DNA of 64,000 nucleotides from Clostridiales bacterium (GTDB lineage Bacteria; Bacillota; Clostridia; Oscillospirales; Oscillospiraceae): NCBI GenBank assembly GCA_012838345.1, contig DUPK01000006.1, positions 1 to 64,000 of the forward strand. Direction: 5' to 3'. The position numbers and the translations under genes are program-made. The notes beneath the pieces are model-generated. The model ran no database searches. It saw only the letters and a list, made by a program, of their open reading frames with translations, and was not told where the DNA came from. Positions 23,133-31,809 of this stretch are shown here, piece after piece. Within the stretch, counting starts at the first letter, position 1. Each line of letters begins with the position of its first letter.

Positions 23133-24404
23133 ATGGGATCCCGACTGATTTATTTGGTTTTGATTATTTTTTCTCTGTTCCTGCTCGTTACCGGAGCCGT
23201 TTTAAGCAGCTTTTCGGAGATTATAGAGGGACTTAGAACAATAATAACCTCCGAAAGTACGCTGATAACCGATTATTTTGCAATTGCCGGCCCGGGAGCT
23301 GCGCTTATTAACTCGGCAATCGTAACGCTTATAAGCATAGCCCTGCTTTACTTCAGCCGCGAGCCGGCAAGAGGCTCGACTTTAATGACCATCGGGTGTA
23401 TGGCGGGGTTTTCCCTGTTCGGCAAAAACTTTGTAAACATATGGCCCATCATAATAGGCAACTGGCTGTACGCCCTTTGTCACAGGGAGCATTTCCTGAA
23501 GCATACGCAGGTGGCGCTTCTTTCCACGGCGCTCAGCCCCCTGGTCGGCTTTATGGCGCTCAGGGAAGGGGCCAGCGCCGAGCACCTTCTGATGGCTCTG
23601 TTTGCAGGGCTTGCAATCGGCTTTGTGATGCCCCCGCTTGCAAACTACACCTACCGCATTCACAACGGAATGAACATATACAACACGGGCTTTGCGGCGG
23701 GACTTCTCGCCATGATACTCGTGCCCATAGTCACGGCCTTCGGCGCTGCGCCCGAAAGCGCCTATTACTGGTCGACGGAGTATCACAATCAGACGCTGAT
23801 ATACCTGCTCGTGCTGCTTTTGGTATTGCTTGTGATGCCCTTCCTGCTGGACCGAAGGGTTTTATCCAGTTACAGGAAGCTCGTTCTCTCGCGCGGACAC
23901 TTGCCAAACGATTATCTGGAAAAATTCGGCGCCCCGGCCGTAATGCTGAACACCGCGCTTTGCGGCGGGATAGGGCTTGCATATATACTTATTACGGGCG
24001 GTGTTTTAAACGGGGCCACGCTCGGCTCGCTATTCGTTATTATGGGCTGTTCGGCCTTCGGCAAAAACCCGAGGAACATAATTCCAATAATGGCCGGTGT
24101 TATGGTGGGAGGCTACCTCAACACCTGGCCTATTAACGCACCGGCGCCGCTGATAGCGGGGCTTTTATGCACCACGCTTGCGCCGATAACAGACTATTTC
24201 GGCACGGTGGTGGGGATGTTTGCGGGTTTCCTGCACTCCTCCGTCGTGCTCTACGCCGGGTCTCCGCTTGCGGGGCTAAACCTCTATAACAACGGCTTCT
24301 CGGCGGGCTTGGTCGCCACCGTGCTTTACCCTGTGCTCACGAGATTCCTCAAACACCACAGGGCAAAGTTTGAGACCAGGGATTTCCTTGAAACCAGCAA
24401 ATAA
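23133..24404 (+). CDS. DUF1576 polytopic membrane protein with internal repeat
   Basis: The 423-residue protein has about ten membrane helices and belongs to the uncharacterised DUF1576 family. Two halves repeat: FGKNFVNIWPI (96-106) and FGKNPRNIIPI (309-319), and NIYNTGFAAGL (181-191) and NLYNNGFSAGL (383-393). Such a tandem layout is typical of secondary transporters with inverted or parallel repeats, so transport of a small solute is a reasonable inference, with no evidence on substrate. AAAGGAGATGATT precedes the ATG. Confidence 0.75.
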   Translation: MGSRLIYLVLIIFSLFLLVTGAVLSSFSEIIEGLRTIITSESTLITDYFAIAGPGAALINSAIVTLISIALLYFSREPARGSTLMTIGCMAGFSLFGKNFVNIWPIIIGNWLYALCHREHFLKHTQVALLSTALSPLVGFMALREGASAEHLLMALFAGLAIGFVMPPLANYTYRIHNGMNIYNTGFAAGLLAMILVPIVTAFGAAPESAYYWSTEYHNQTLIYLLVLLLVLLVMPFLLDRRVLSSYRKLVLSRGHLPNDYLEKFGAPAVMLNTALCGGIGLAYILITGGVLNGATLGSLFVIMGCSAFGKNPRNIIPIMAGVMVGGYLNTWPINAPAPLIAGLLCTTLAPITDYFGTVVGMFAGFLHSSVVLYAGSPLAGLNLYNNGFSAGLVATVLYPVLTRFLKHHRAKFETRDFLETSK

Positions 24405-24437
24405 GAATTAAAAGATATACAAAGGAGATAGCACAAA

Positions 24438-25268
24438 ATGTTTGCAGAGTACTACGAACCGCTGCCGGATGTCGATGCCTACCTTGAAAGAATAGGCATG
24501 GAGCGTCCGAAGCAACTGACAAAGGAATATCTGGACGAGCTGGTAATGGCTCATCAGTGTTCCGTTCCTTTTGAGAACTTGGACATCTACGACCTGCACA
24601 AGCCTATATCAATCAAACCGAAGGATATTTTTGAAAAGGTCGTTGTCCGCAAGAGGGGAGGGTACTGCTTCGAGCTGAACGGACTCTTTGTGCTGCTCCT
24701 GCAAGCTCTCGGTTACGACGCTTATTCCTGTCCCTGCCGTGTGCTCAAGGAAGAGACGCCCACGCCGAACCCCGTGCGCCACAGGGGCAACATTATCCGC
24801 CTGGACGGGAAATACCTCTTCTGCGACGTAGGCTTCGGCGGACCGATGCCTCCCGCCTCCGTTGTGCTCGAGGACAAAACCCGCCAGATAGTGCAGGGGG
24901 AGACCTTCTGGTTTGAGCGGACAAACGAGTTCTGGTGGATCTTGAAGCGCCTTACAAAGGGCAAGCTCGAGGTAGGTATGGGCGGTGAGCTCCCGCCCGA
25001 TGAAGTGCGCGAGGTGCCGGTTCTCATGGTTTCGCAGGCGCAGTGGGAGAATGTTGACTTCACTTTCGCCAACGAGTACTGCTCGACAGGACCCGACGCT
25101 CCCTTTGCCAGGGAGAGAATAGTAAACGTAAAAAGAGAAGACGGGCACATATCCTTAAGAGGAAATTCGCTGACCATCGTAAAGGACGGCGCGCGTGAGC
25201 GCCGCGAGGTCACCGAGGAAGAGGCTTGGGACTTTATCAGAAACGAGCTGGGGCTAATAGTGGAGTAA
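24438..25268 (+). CDS. Arylamine N-acetyltransferase
   Basis: The 276-residue enzyme transfers acetyl groups from acetyl-CoA to arylamines or related substrates. The catalytic triad is visible: Cys77 in RGGYCFELN, His115 in RHRGNII, Asp130 in CDVGFGG, with the same spacing (38 and 15) as in characterised NATs. It follows the DUF1576 gene by 33 bases, likely in one transcript, and ends before a terminator. Confidence 0.88.
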   Translation: MFAEYYEPLPDVDAYLERIGMERPKQLTKEYLDELVMAHQCSVPFENLDIYDLHKPISIKPKDIFEKVVVRKRGGYCFELNGLFVLLLQALGYDAYSCPCRVLKEETPTPNPVRHRGNIIRLDGKYLFCDVGFGGPMPPASVVLEDKTRQIVQGETFWFERTNEFWWILKRLTKGKLEVGMGGELPPDEVREVPVLMVSQAQWENVDFTFANEYCSTGPDAPFARERIVNVKREDGHISLRGNSLTIVKDGARERREVTEEEAWDFIRNELGLIVE

Positions 25269-25295
25269 AGCTTAAGCCTCACTGAATAAGCATTT

Positions 25296-25332
25296 AAAAG
25301 CGATAACCGGAGAAATTCGGCTTATCGCTTTT
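25296..25332 (+). terminator. Terminator after N-acetyltransferase gene
   Basis: AAAAGCGATAA and TTATCGCTTTT form an 11-bp stem; the T-tract follows. Confidence 0.8.
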
Positions 25333-25410
25333 GATGACTGTGGGAAAAATTCTGCCTGTAAAGAGTGAATTCTATGAAATGCGTTGAAATACTAATATTG
25401 GGAGGACACG

Positions 25411-26901
25411 GTGGAGCGGAAATCATATGTTACAAGCATGCCCGATGAATCGGGCGCCCTGCTTCGCGCCTCAAGGATTATAGCGGGGCACGGGGGAAAT
25501 ATCGTCAGGGCCAGTTACAACAAGGCCGTAGACCTCCATATGCTCTTCCTCGACGTTGCCGCCCCCCGGGAAGCGCTCGAAGGGATTGAAAAAGAGCTTC
25601 TTAAAATCGGATATATAAAGGACAAGCTTGCCGATACCCGGGTAATAGAGGTAGTCGTGAAAATACCGGACAGGCCCGGCGCGCTTTTGCCGGTGCTGGA
25701 GATATTAAACCGCCACGGAATTAACATCTCATACCTGAATTACAGCTCGAGTGACGAGCCGTATCAGGATTTCAAGATGGGGCTTCTAATCGAAGACCCA
25801 GGCATAGTCAAGCCCCTTTTGGATGAGATAAGCGAACTATACCAGATTAACATCATCCAGTGCGAAATCAGCGAGGAAAATCTTGACAACACGGTGTTCT
25901 ATATCCGCCTTGCAAACGAAATGCAAAAGCTCCTGGACCTCGACACCGAAAAAACCATGCGGTTTATTGCCGAGTCGAACCGCATACTTCAGATACTTCA
26001 GGCGGAGGGGGAGAACGCCTCGAAGGTGTTTGACTACATCCGGCGCTTTGCCTACTTTGTCAGCAATTACCGTGGGGACAGTTTCAAGGCGACCGTAGAG
26101 GAGCTGACGCCGGCAGAGGGGCTGACCCTATACAGCATACAGCCACCCTGCGGCAGCAATACCTACCTGTTTACAAGCGGGGAGGAACTTGTGTTGATAG
26201 ATACAGGCTACGCAGTTTATGCCGGGGAAATGAAAAAACTCCTTAACGGGCTTGTGCCCGGTTTTGAGCCTCTTCCGAAAAGGATATATATAACGCATGC
26301 CGACGTGGACCACTGCGGGCTTCTTTCCAGGCTCGAAGATGCCGAGATTGTTCTAAACAAAAAGAGCGCCGACAGCCTGAAAAGGCAGGCGGCGGGGCTA
26401 CCCGACTACCGTGAGAATAACGAGCTTAGCTTCGGCTACAGCAAAATAAGCCAAATCGTATCCGGCTATGTGCCGCCGGACCCGTCCCGTTTTAAGATAC
26501 TCGACACCGACACGCCTGAAGAGCATGAGGGATTTATTTTAATCGGCCAAATGACAGTGGGCAATCTCAGCTTTGATATTCTGGAGGGCGGCGGAGGGCA
26601 CCTCGGCGGCGAGATGATATATGTATCGGAAAAGGCGGGAATTATTTTCACCGGTGACCTGCTGGTCAATATCAGCGGTTTTTCAGAGGAACTGGCGCAG
26701 TTTAACTCCCTTGCCCCCTATCTCATGAAGAGCGTTAACGTAGATTCTAAAAGAGCTACGGAGATGAGGAAGGAGATAATCAGGCTTGCGGGGGAAATAT
26801 CGCGATTAAACGGCAGGCCCTGCATTATCTGCGGAGGCCACGGGCCGATTTCCGTGCTTGACGGCGACAGGCTGACGGCTGTATCTCGCATAAAGCGGTA
26901 A
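25411..26901 (+). CDS. ACT-ACT-metallo-beta-lactamase fold protein
   Basis: The 496-residue protein joins two ACT domains (about 3-75 and 78-155), which bind small ligands such as amino acids, to a helical linker (160-225) and a metallo-beta-lactamase fold (about 240-490). The metal motif HADVDH is at 296-301, with further ligands in GGHLGGE, FTGDLL and CGGHGP. It is likely a hydrolase controlled by an amino acid, with substrate unknown. GTG start behind GGGAGGACAC. Confidence 0.8.
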   Translation: MERKSYVTSMPDESGALLRASRIIAGHGGNIVRASYNKAVDLHMLFLDVAAPREALEGIEKELLKIGYIKDKLADTRVIEVVVKIPDRPGALLPVLEILNRHGINISYLNYSSSDEPYQDFKMGLLIEDPGIVKPLLDEISELYQINIIQCEISEENLDNTVFYIRLANEMQKLLDLDTEKTMRFIAESNRILQILQAEGENASKVFDYIRRFAYFVSNYRGDSFKATVEELTPAEGLTLYSIQPPCGSNTYLFTSGEELVLIDTGYAVYAGEMKKLLNGLVPGFEPLPKRIYITHADVDHCGLLSRLEDAEIVLNKKSADSLKRQAAGLPDYRENNELSFGYSKISQIVSGYVPPDPSRFKILDTDTPEEHEGFILIGQMTVGNLSFDILEGGGGHLGGEMIYVSEKAGIIFTGDLLVNISGFSEELAQFNSLAPYLMKSVNVDSKRATEMRKEIIRLAGEISRLNGRPCIICGGHGPISVLDGDRLTAVSRIKR

Positions 26902-26905
26902 AATA

Positions 26906-26938
26906 AAGGCTCCGGAGTCCGATTGACTCCGGAGCCTT
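26906..26938. terminator. Bidirectional hairpin between convergent genes
   Basis: AAGGCTCCGGAGTC and GACTCCGGAGCCTT form a perfect 14-bp stem between the convergent ACT-MBL and nadE genes. It can serve both. Confidence 0.8.
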
Positions 26939-26948
26939 GTTATATGCG

Positions 26949-28868
26949 TTATAAATTTTCTAGCTCGCTGAGCCAAAGAGCTGCGGAGGCGTCCGAGGGC
27001 ATCCTCCAGTCGCTGCGGGGCGAGAGGCTAACCGAGCCGACCTTCGGGCCGTCCGGCATGCAAGAGCGCTTAAACTGTTGGGAGAAAAAGCGCCTAAAAA
27101 AGATCTTCAGCCAGCGCAGGACGGTTTTGTCCTCGTAGGCGCCTGCAAACGCGTATTTTGCAAGCCTGTATATCTTGGATGGCGCAAAGCCGAAGCGCAG
27201 CGCATAGTAAAGGAAAAAGTCGTGCAGCTCGTAAGGACCTACCAAGTCCTCGGTCTTCTGGCTGATTTCTCCCTTGTCGCCTGCGGGCAGAAGCTCGGGT
27301 GAAACGGGCGTGTCTAAAATGTCAAACAGCACCTTCGCAAGCTCCCCGTCTGAACGGCCCGCGACATAACGCACGATGTGGCGCACAAGTGTTTTGGGTA
27401 CGGAGCTGTTCACGGCGTACATCGACATATGGTCGCCGTTGTAGGTCGCCCAGCCGAGGGCAAGCTCCGACAAATCGCCGGTTCCGACGACAAGGCCGCC
27501 GGTCTGATTTGCAATGTCCATGAGCACCTGCGTGCGCTCGCGCGCCTGCGAGTTTTCAAAGGTGACGTCGTGTACGTTTGCATCATGGCCTATGTCCTCA
27601 AAATGACGGTTCACCGCCGCCGTAATGTCTACTTCCCGGAGCGTGACGCCAAGGCAGGCGCAGAGCCTTTCGGCGTTAGACTTTGTGCGCATGGTAGTAC
27701 CGAAGCAGGGCATCGTGACAGCCAATATATCCGTCCTCGGCCGCGAGAGCATATCCATCGCCCTTGCTGTGACGAGCAGGGCAAGGCAGGAGTCAAGGCC
27801 GCCCGATATGCCGAGCACAGCCTTTTTCGCGCGCGTGTGCTCAAGGCGCTTTTTGAGGGCATGCGCCTGGATTGCAAGTATTTTTTCGGCGCGCTCGTTT
27901 ACGATACCTTCGTCCGCCGGAACGAAGGGGGTCCGGCTGATTTTCGACGTCAGCGCTGTTTCCCTAATTTCCTGATTGAATGTAATAGACAGGGTGTCTT
28001 TGGCCGCGGCTGAGGCGTAGGCGTTTAATCTGTGCCGCTCGCCCGCAAGGCGGTCAACGTCAATCTCGCTTATGAGGAGCTCGTTTTCCTCAAAGGGATT
28101 GTTCTCGGCAAGCAGTATGCCGTTTTCGCAAATCAGATGGTGCTGCGAAAACACCGTGTCCTGCGTAGACTCGCCGGGGCCCGCGTTTGCGCAGACATAC
28201 CCGCAGATAAGGCGCGCCGAGGTAGCCTTAACAAGGAGTCTGCGGTACTCCTCCTTGCCGACAATCTCGTTTGAAGCCGAGAGGTTTGCGATAATCAGCG
28301 CACCCGCGTGGCAGAGAGCTTCGCTCGGCGGGCTCTGTGTCCAGAGGTCCTCGCATATGTCGACTCCGAAGATATAGTTTTCAAGGCTTTCGTGTCGGAA
28401 GATTAAATGCCTGCCGAAAGGGACCGCACGTCCGCCGATATTTACAGTGGTGTTCCCGCCGAGGGAGTTCGCGGAAGCGAACTGCCGCTTTTCGTAAAAC
28501 TCCGAGTAGTTCGGCAGGTGGGTTTTGGGGACAATCGCCTTAATCTCGCCATCGTGCAAAGCGGCGGCGCAGTTAAAGAGCCTGTGCCCGTGTCTTAAGG
28601 GCAGACCGACGAGCACAAGCGGGTACTTGTCCGCGGTAAATTCGGCGAGTTCACAAAGAGCCTCTCTCGCCGAATCAAGCAGCACCTCGGAGTAAAAAAG
28701 GTCGCCGCAGGTGTAGCCCGTAAGGCTAAGCTCGGGCAGGACAAGGAGGTTGACGCCCTTCTTATCCGCCTGCTCTATTCGCTTTTTAATCTCCGAAAGG
28801 TTCGCCGCAATGTCGGCCACCGTGGTTTTCACGGAGCCGGCCGCCACTTTTATAAATCCGTCCTTCAT
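26949..28868 (-). CDS. nadE: Glutamine-dependent NAD+ synthetase
   Basis: The 639-residue enzyme amidates deamido-NAD+ to NAD+. Its N-terminal glutaminase is of the nitrilase type with triad Glu46 (LPELSLTGY), Lys115 (VPKTHLPN) and Cys172 (VDICEDLW). The synthetase domain has the ATP pyrophosphatase motif SGGLDS at 355-360. It lies 65 bases after asnB on the same strand, so the two probably share the T-box-controlled transcript. Confidence 0.95.
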   Translation of the reverse strand: MKDGFIKVAAGSVKTTVADIAANLSEIKKRIEQADKKGVNLLVLPELSLTGYTCGDLFYSEVLLDSAREALCELAEFTADKYPLVLVGLPLRHGHRLFNCAAALHDGEIKAIVPKTHLPNYSEFYEKRQFASANSLGGNTTVNIGGRAVPFGRHLIFRHESLENYIFGVDICEDLWTQSPPSEALCHAGALIIANLSASNEIVGKEEYRRLLVKATSARLICGYVCANAGPGESTQDTVFSQHHLICENGILLAENNPFEENELLISEIDVDRLAGERHRLNAYASAAAKDTLSITFNQEIRETALTSKISRTPFVPADEGIVNERAEKILAIQAHALKKRLEHTRAKKAVLGISGGLDSCLALLVTARAMDMLSRPRTDILAVTMPCFGTTMRTKSNAERLCACLGVTLREVDITAAVNRHFEDIGHDANVHDVTFENSQARERTQVLMDIANQTGGLVVGTGDLSELALGWATYNGDHMSMYAVNSSVPKTLVRHIVRYVAGRSDGELAKVLFDILDTPVSPELLPAGDKGEISQKTEDLVGPYELHDFFLYYALRFGFAPSKIYRLAKYAFAGAYEDKTVLRWLKIFFRRFFSQQFKRSCMPDGPKVGSVSLSPRSDWRMPSDASAALWLSELENL

Positions 28869-28933
28869 ACGAGCAACATCCTCAATAATTTTTCACACGG
28901 AGGGACACAAAACGCCTCTCAGACAAGCCCCGG

Positions 28934-30514
28934 CTATAGCCCGCTCGCGCCGTAGTTTGAGAGCACCCGGGCGGAGGGGTCGTTTACGTTGCAGCCCTCC
29001 CAGGTCCTGTTCGGCATCCAGAAGTCCGGGACCATCTCAGCCTGGCCGGGGTAGAATTTTTCAAAAATTTCGCGGTAGAGCAGAGACTCTTTGGTAAAGG
29101 GCTTTGCAAAAGTATATTTTTCCCGTTTTTCCTCAAATTCCGCATCGCTGTAAAGGCTTTCGGCGTAGGCTTTGAGGTGGTCGACCATAGAGTGGCCCAC
29201 GGCGTCGCTGAAGGCCGCCTTTTCGCGGTACAGAATGTTGTGGGGGAGATAGTCGCCCTCAAATGCGCGCCTCAAAAGGTATTTTCCCTTGTTGTAGACG
29301 TTCATTTTCTTCGCCGGGTCCACTGACATGACGTATTTTACAAAGTCGAGGTCGCCGAAGGGCACGCGCGCCTCGATTGAGTTTACCGAAATGCAACGGT
29401 CGGCGCGCAGAACGTCGTAGGCATAGAGCTCGCGCAGTCGCTTTTGAGCCTCCTTCAGGAACTCCTCGGGGCTCGGCGCAAAATCGGTGTACTTGTAGCC
29501 GAAAAGCTCGTCAGAAATCTCGCCGGTGAGCAGCACGCGAACGTCCGTGTGCTCTCTTATATATTTGCACACAAGATACATGCCTATGCTAGCCCTGATG
29601 GTCGTAATGTCGTAGGTGCCGAGCGCGCTTATCACGGTTTCAAGCTCGCTCAGAACCTCGTCCCTTGACATTATTACCTCGCAGTGCTCGCTCTTGATAT
29701 ACTCTGCGACTTCCCTTGCGTATTTTAAATCTATTGCGTCGCCGCTCATGCCGATTGAGAAGGTGCGTATCGGCTTTTGAAGCTCCTTTGCGGCGACAGA
29801 GCAGACAAGCGAGCTGTCGAGCCCGCCGCTGAGAAGAAAGCCGAGCGGCGCGTCCGCGTCAAGCCTCTTTACGATGCCCGCTGTCAGCTTCTCGCGGATA
29901 TTTTTGCATATTGTGTCAAGGTCATCGTAACATATTGCGTCGACTTTTGCAATGTCGCAGTAGCAGACAAATTCGCCGTCGCAGTAGTAGTGCCCGGGCG
30001 GGAAGGGCATGACCTTATCCGTAAGGCCGACGAGGTTCTTCGCTTCGCTTGCAAAAAGGATGCCGCCGCTTGAATCGTAGCCGTAGAAAAGCGGCCTTAT
30101 TCCTATCGGGTCGCGCGCCGCGACATAGGAATTCCTTTTCGAGTCGTAGATAATCATCGCAAACTCGGCGTCGAGCTTTTCAAACATTTTTAAGCCGTAC
30201 TCCAAGTAGAGAGGCAGGATAATCTCGCAGTCGGACTCGCTGCTGAAAACGTAGCCCTTTTTCTTGAGCTCCTCACGCACGGGACGGAAGCCGTAGAGCT
30301 CGCCGTTGCAGACGACGTAGTTCCCGCCAAGCTCGAAGGGCTGCATTCCGCTTTCGCTCAGGTCCATAATCGCAAGGCGGTGGAAGCCCAGTAGGCCGCA
30401 ACCGGTCCTAGCAATCCTGCTAGCGTCCGGCCCTCTTGATTTTGTGCGGTCAAAATGCTCTTTGAATTCTGATAGAGATATGCTCTCTCCACAATAACCC
30501 ATAATTGAACACAT
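28934..30514 (-). CDS. asnB: Asparagine synthase, glutamine-hydrolysing
   Basis: The 526-residue enzyme makes asparagine from aspartate, ATP and glutamine. The class II glutaminase nucleophile is Cys2 (MCSIMGYCG), needing removal of Met1. The synthetase motif SGGLDS is at 229-234, and SFSIGMSG-type and VLLTGEISDELFGY segments follow. AAGGGG precedes the ATG. It is preceded by an asparagine T-box, consistent with control by uncharged tRNA-Asn. Confidence 0.95.
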   Translation of the reverse strand: MCSIMGYCGESISLSEFKEHFDRTKSRGPDASRIARTGCGLLGFHRLAIMDLSESGMQPFELGGNYVVCNGELYGFRPVREELKKKGYVFSSESDCEIILPLYLEYGLKMFEKLDAEFAMIIYDSKRNSYVAARDPIGIRPLFYGYDSSGGILFASEAKNLVGLTDKVMPFPPGHYYCDGEFVCYCDIAKVDAICYDDLDTICKNIREKLTAGIVKRLDADAPLGFLLSGGLDSSLVCSVAAKELQKPIRTFSIGMSGDAIDLKYAREVAEYIKSEHCEVIMSRDEVLSELETVISALGTYDITTIRASIGMYLVCKYIREHTDVRVLLTGEISDELFGYKYTDFAPSPEEFLKEAQKRLRELYAYDVLRADRCISVNSIEARVPFGDLDFVKYVMSVDPAKKMNVYNKGKYLLRRAFEGDYLPHNILYREKAAFSDAVGHSMVDHLKAYAESLYSDAEFEEKREKYTFAKPFTKESLLYREIFEKFYPGQAEMVPDFWMPNRTWEGCNVNDPSARVLSNYGASGL

Positions 30515-30533
30515 AAAAATACCCCTTAAAGTA

Positions 30534-30786
30534 ATATTTGCACAGCTTCCGCTATAGGACGAGCAGCTGTGCCGGCCCGCGGTGCCACCTATATTACCCT
30601 AAGGGTCCCTCTCGCCTCCCATCAGAGGCTCACCGCTTTAACGTGCGGCTCGCGGCGCGCCTACTTGCCGAAAGGCTTTCGGGTTGCGGCTCCAAAGTGT
30701 TATTCACAAGGGCTCCACTGCGCGGTTTCCACTGTCCCGCACTCACTGTAAGCGATTTCCCAGGCTACTTCTCTTTATCATTGCCT
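30534..30786 (-). promoter_or_regulatory. T-box leader, Asn specifier, controlling asnB-nadE
   Basis: On the minus strand the T-box motif AGGTGGCACCGCGGG lies at 30590-30576. The stem I elements AGTA, ACAGTGAGTG and the GAAT-AAC-ACTTTGGAG specifier loop lie upstream. The codon AAC (30701-30699) fits Asn. The terminator stem GCACAGCT...AGCTGTGC is followed by AAATATTACTTT, a poor U-tract, so attenuation may be weak or of a non-standard kind. Confidence 0.85.
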
Positions 30787-30816
30787 TTGAATATTCACTT
30801 AATTTTAATATGCCAC

Positions 30817-30864
30817 AAAAACAAAAAACGGCAAGGCTCTGCTAACTAAACAGCGCCTTTGCCG
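30817..30864 (-). terminator. Strong leftward terminator upstream of asnB T-box
   Basis: CGGCAAAGGCGCTG and CAGAGCCTTGCCG pair, followed on the minus strand by TTTTTTGTTTTTG. It may end the transcript of the membrane protein gene at 30979-31488, but it also lies just downstream of a promoter-like sequence at 30878-30906. Confidence 0.75.
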
Positions 30865-30877
30865 TTTTGATTCTTAG

Positions 30878-30906
30878 ATTCTAATTCATTGCGGCGGCTT
30901 TGTCAA
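30878..30906 (-). promoter_or_regulatory. Leftward promoter-like sequence upstream of asnB leader
   Basis: On the minus strand TTGACA, 17 bases, TAGAAT. It is a near-consensus sigma-A promoter, but a strong terminator follows within about 40 bases before the T-box. Confidence 0.6.
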
Positions 30907-30978
30907 GAGTGCTCATCAAATTTTCTTCTGGGACAAATCTGCCGGAGGCTAAATAGCCTGGCTCGCAGGCATGCCCGG

Positions 30979-31488
30979 TCAGGCCTGCTCAACTCTGACG
31001 CGCTCGCTTAAAATCGCATCGACCTTATCCCTGTACTCCACGGGATGCCTGAGCTTTAATTTTAGGCTTAATTTATGCAGTTTATCCAGCTCCAATACCA
31101 CATATGTATCGCTTTTTCTGCTGTAGCTTATAGCAGAGTTCCAGGAGACATAGTTATATGAGTCGATTATTCCGTTCTCACATACTTTTGTCGGGAATAA
31201 TACGAAAACTATCGTAATTAATATATGCGAATTTAATAACAGCCACATCTTAATCCAAATATATAGCATCGTTTCCGGTTCAAACCGACTGAAGACCCAG
31301 ACGGCAGGGACAATCAACAGCAGAAGATACAAAGCGGGTTCAAGAAATCTCAGTCCGGACGGCCGGATTTTTAAAAGCACCTCGCCCGAAACGCTCTTTC
31401 TAACGAAGTATCTTTTGCTTCTTATAAGCAAATGGGAAATGAAAAATATAGAAGCAGCTATGTATATGAGCGTAAATGCATCCTCCAT
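30979..31488 (-). CDS. Hypothetical membrane protein, DUF5673-like
   Basis: The 169-residue protein has three membrane helices (about residues 4-22, 48-66, 77-98) and a soluble C-terminal domain with CENGIIDSYNYVSWNSAISYS (read in pieces), a pattern seen in DUF5673-like membrane proteins. The function is unknown. The lower GC and AT-rich codons set it apart from its neighbours. It stands alone on the minus strand. Confidence 0.6.
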   Translation of the reverse strand: MEDAFTLIYIAASIFFISHLLIRSKRYFVRKSVSGEVLLKIRPSGLRFLEPALYLLLLIVPAVWVFSRFEPETMLYIWIKMWLLLNSHILITIVFVLFPTKVCENGIIDSYNYVSWNSAISYSRKSDTYVVLELDKLHKLSLKLKLRHPVEYRDKVDAILSERVRVEQA

Positions 31489-31631
31489 GAGCTTCCCACC
31501 CCCTTATCAGGCAAAAACTAGCTGTGGTATTAGATAAGCATGTTAGCATGTTATTATATGGAAGTCAACGCTGGGGCGGAACTGATTACGGAAAGCCGTG
31601 TGCTTTATGCTTATTAACCGAAATTAAAACG

Positions 31632-31661
31632 TCGACAGACGACAGGATAATATGCTATAAT
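31632..31661 (+). promoter_or_regulatory. Extended -10 promoter before aldo-keto reductase
   Basis: TCGACA, 18 bases, then TGCTATAAT, an extended -10 element. Confidence 0.7.
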
Positions 31662-31809
31662 AAATACATCGCACCGGACATGTGCGCCGCAGCCTCAGCT
31701 CCGGTGAAAGGCCGGTGTCTTATCTGCCCGGGCGGGTGACGGCGATAACATATACCGTTTCGACGACGGGTATTTTTAATTTAGCACAATTAAGAAAGGA
31801 GCTTAGACT
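31662..31809 (+). other. Leader of about 140 bases before aldo-keto reductase, unknown structure
   Basis: Between promoter and gene the leader holds GC-rich complementary pieces (CTCCGGTG/ GCCGGTGTC, GCCCGGGCGGG). No known riboswitch family is recognised. AAGAAAGGAGC is the ribosome site. The rest of 31489-31631 shows nothing clear. Confidence 0.35.

Noticed and set aside
31524..31739. 71-codon rightward frame before the aldo-keto reductase
   Set aside because: It covers the promoter and leader, has no ribosome site and no recognisable content.
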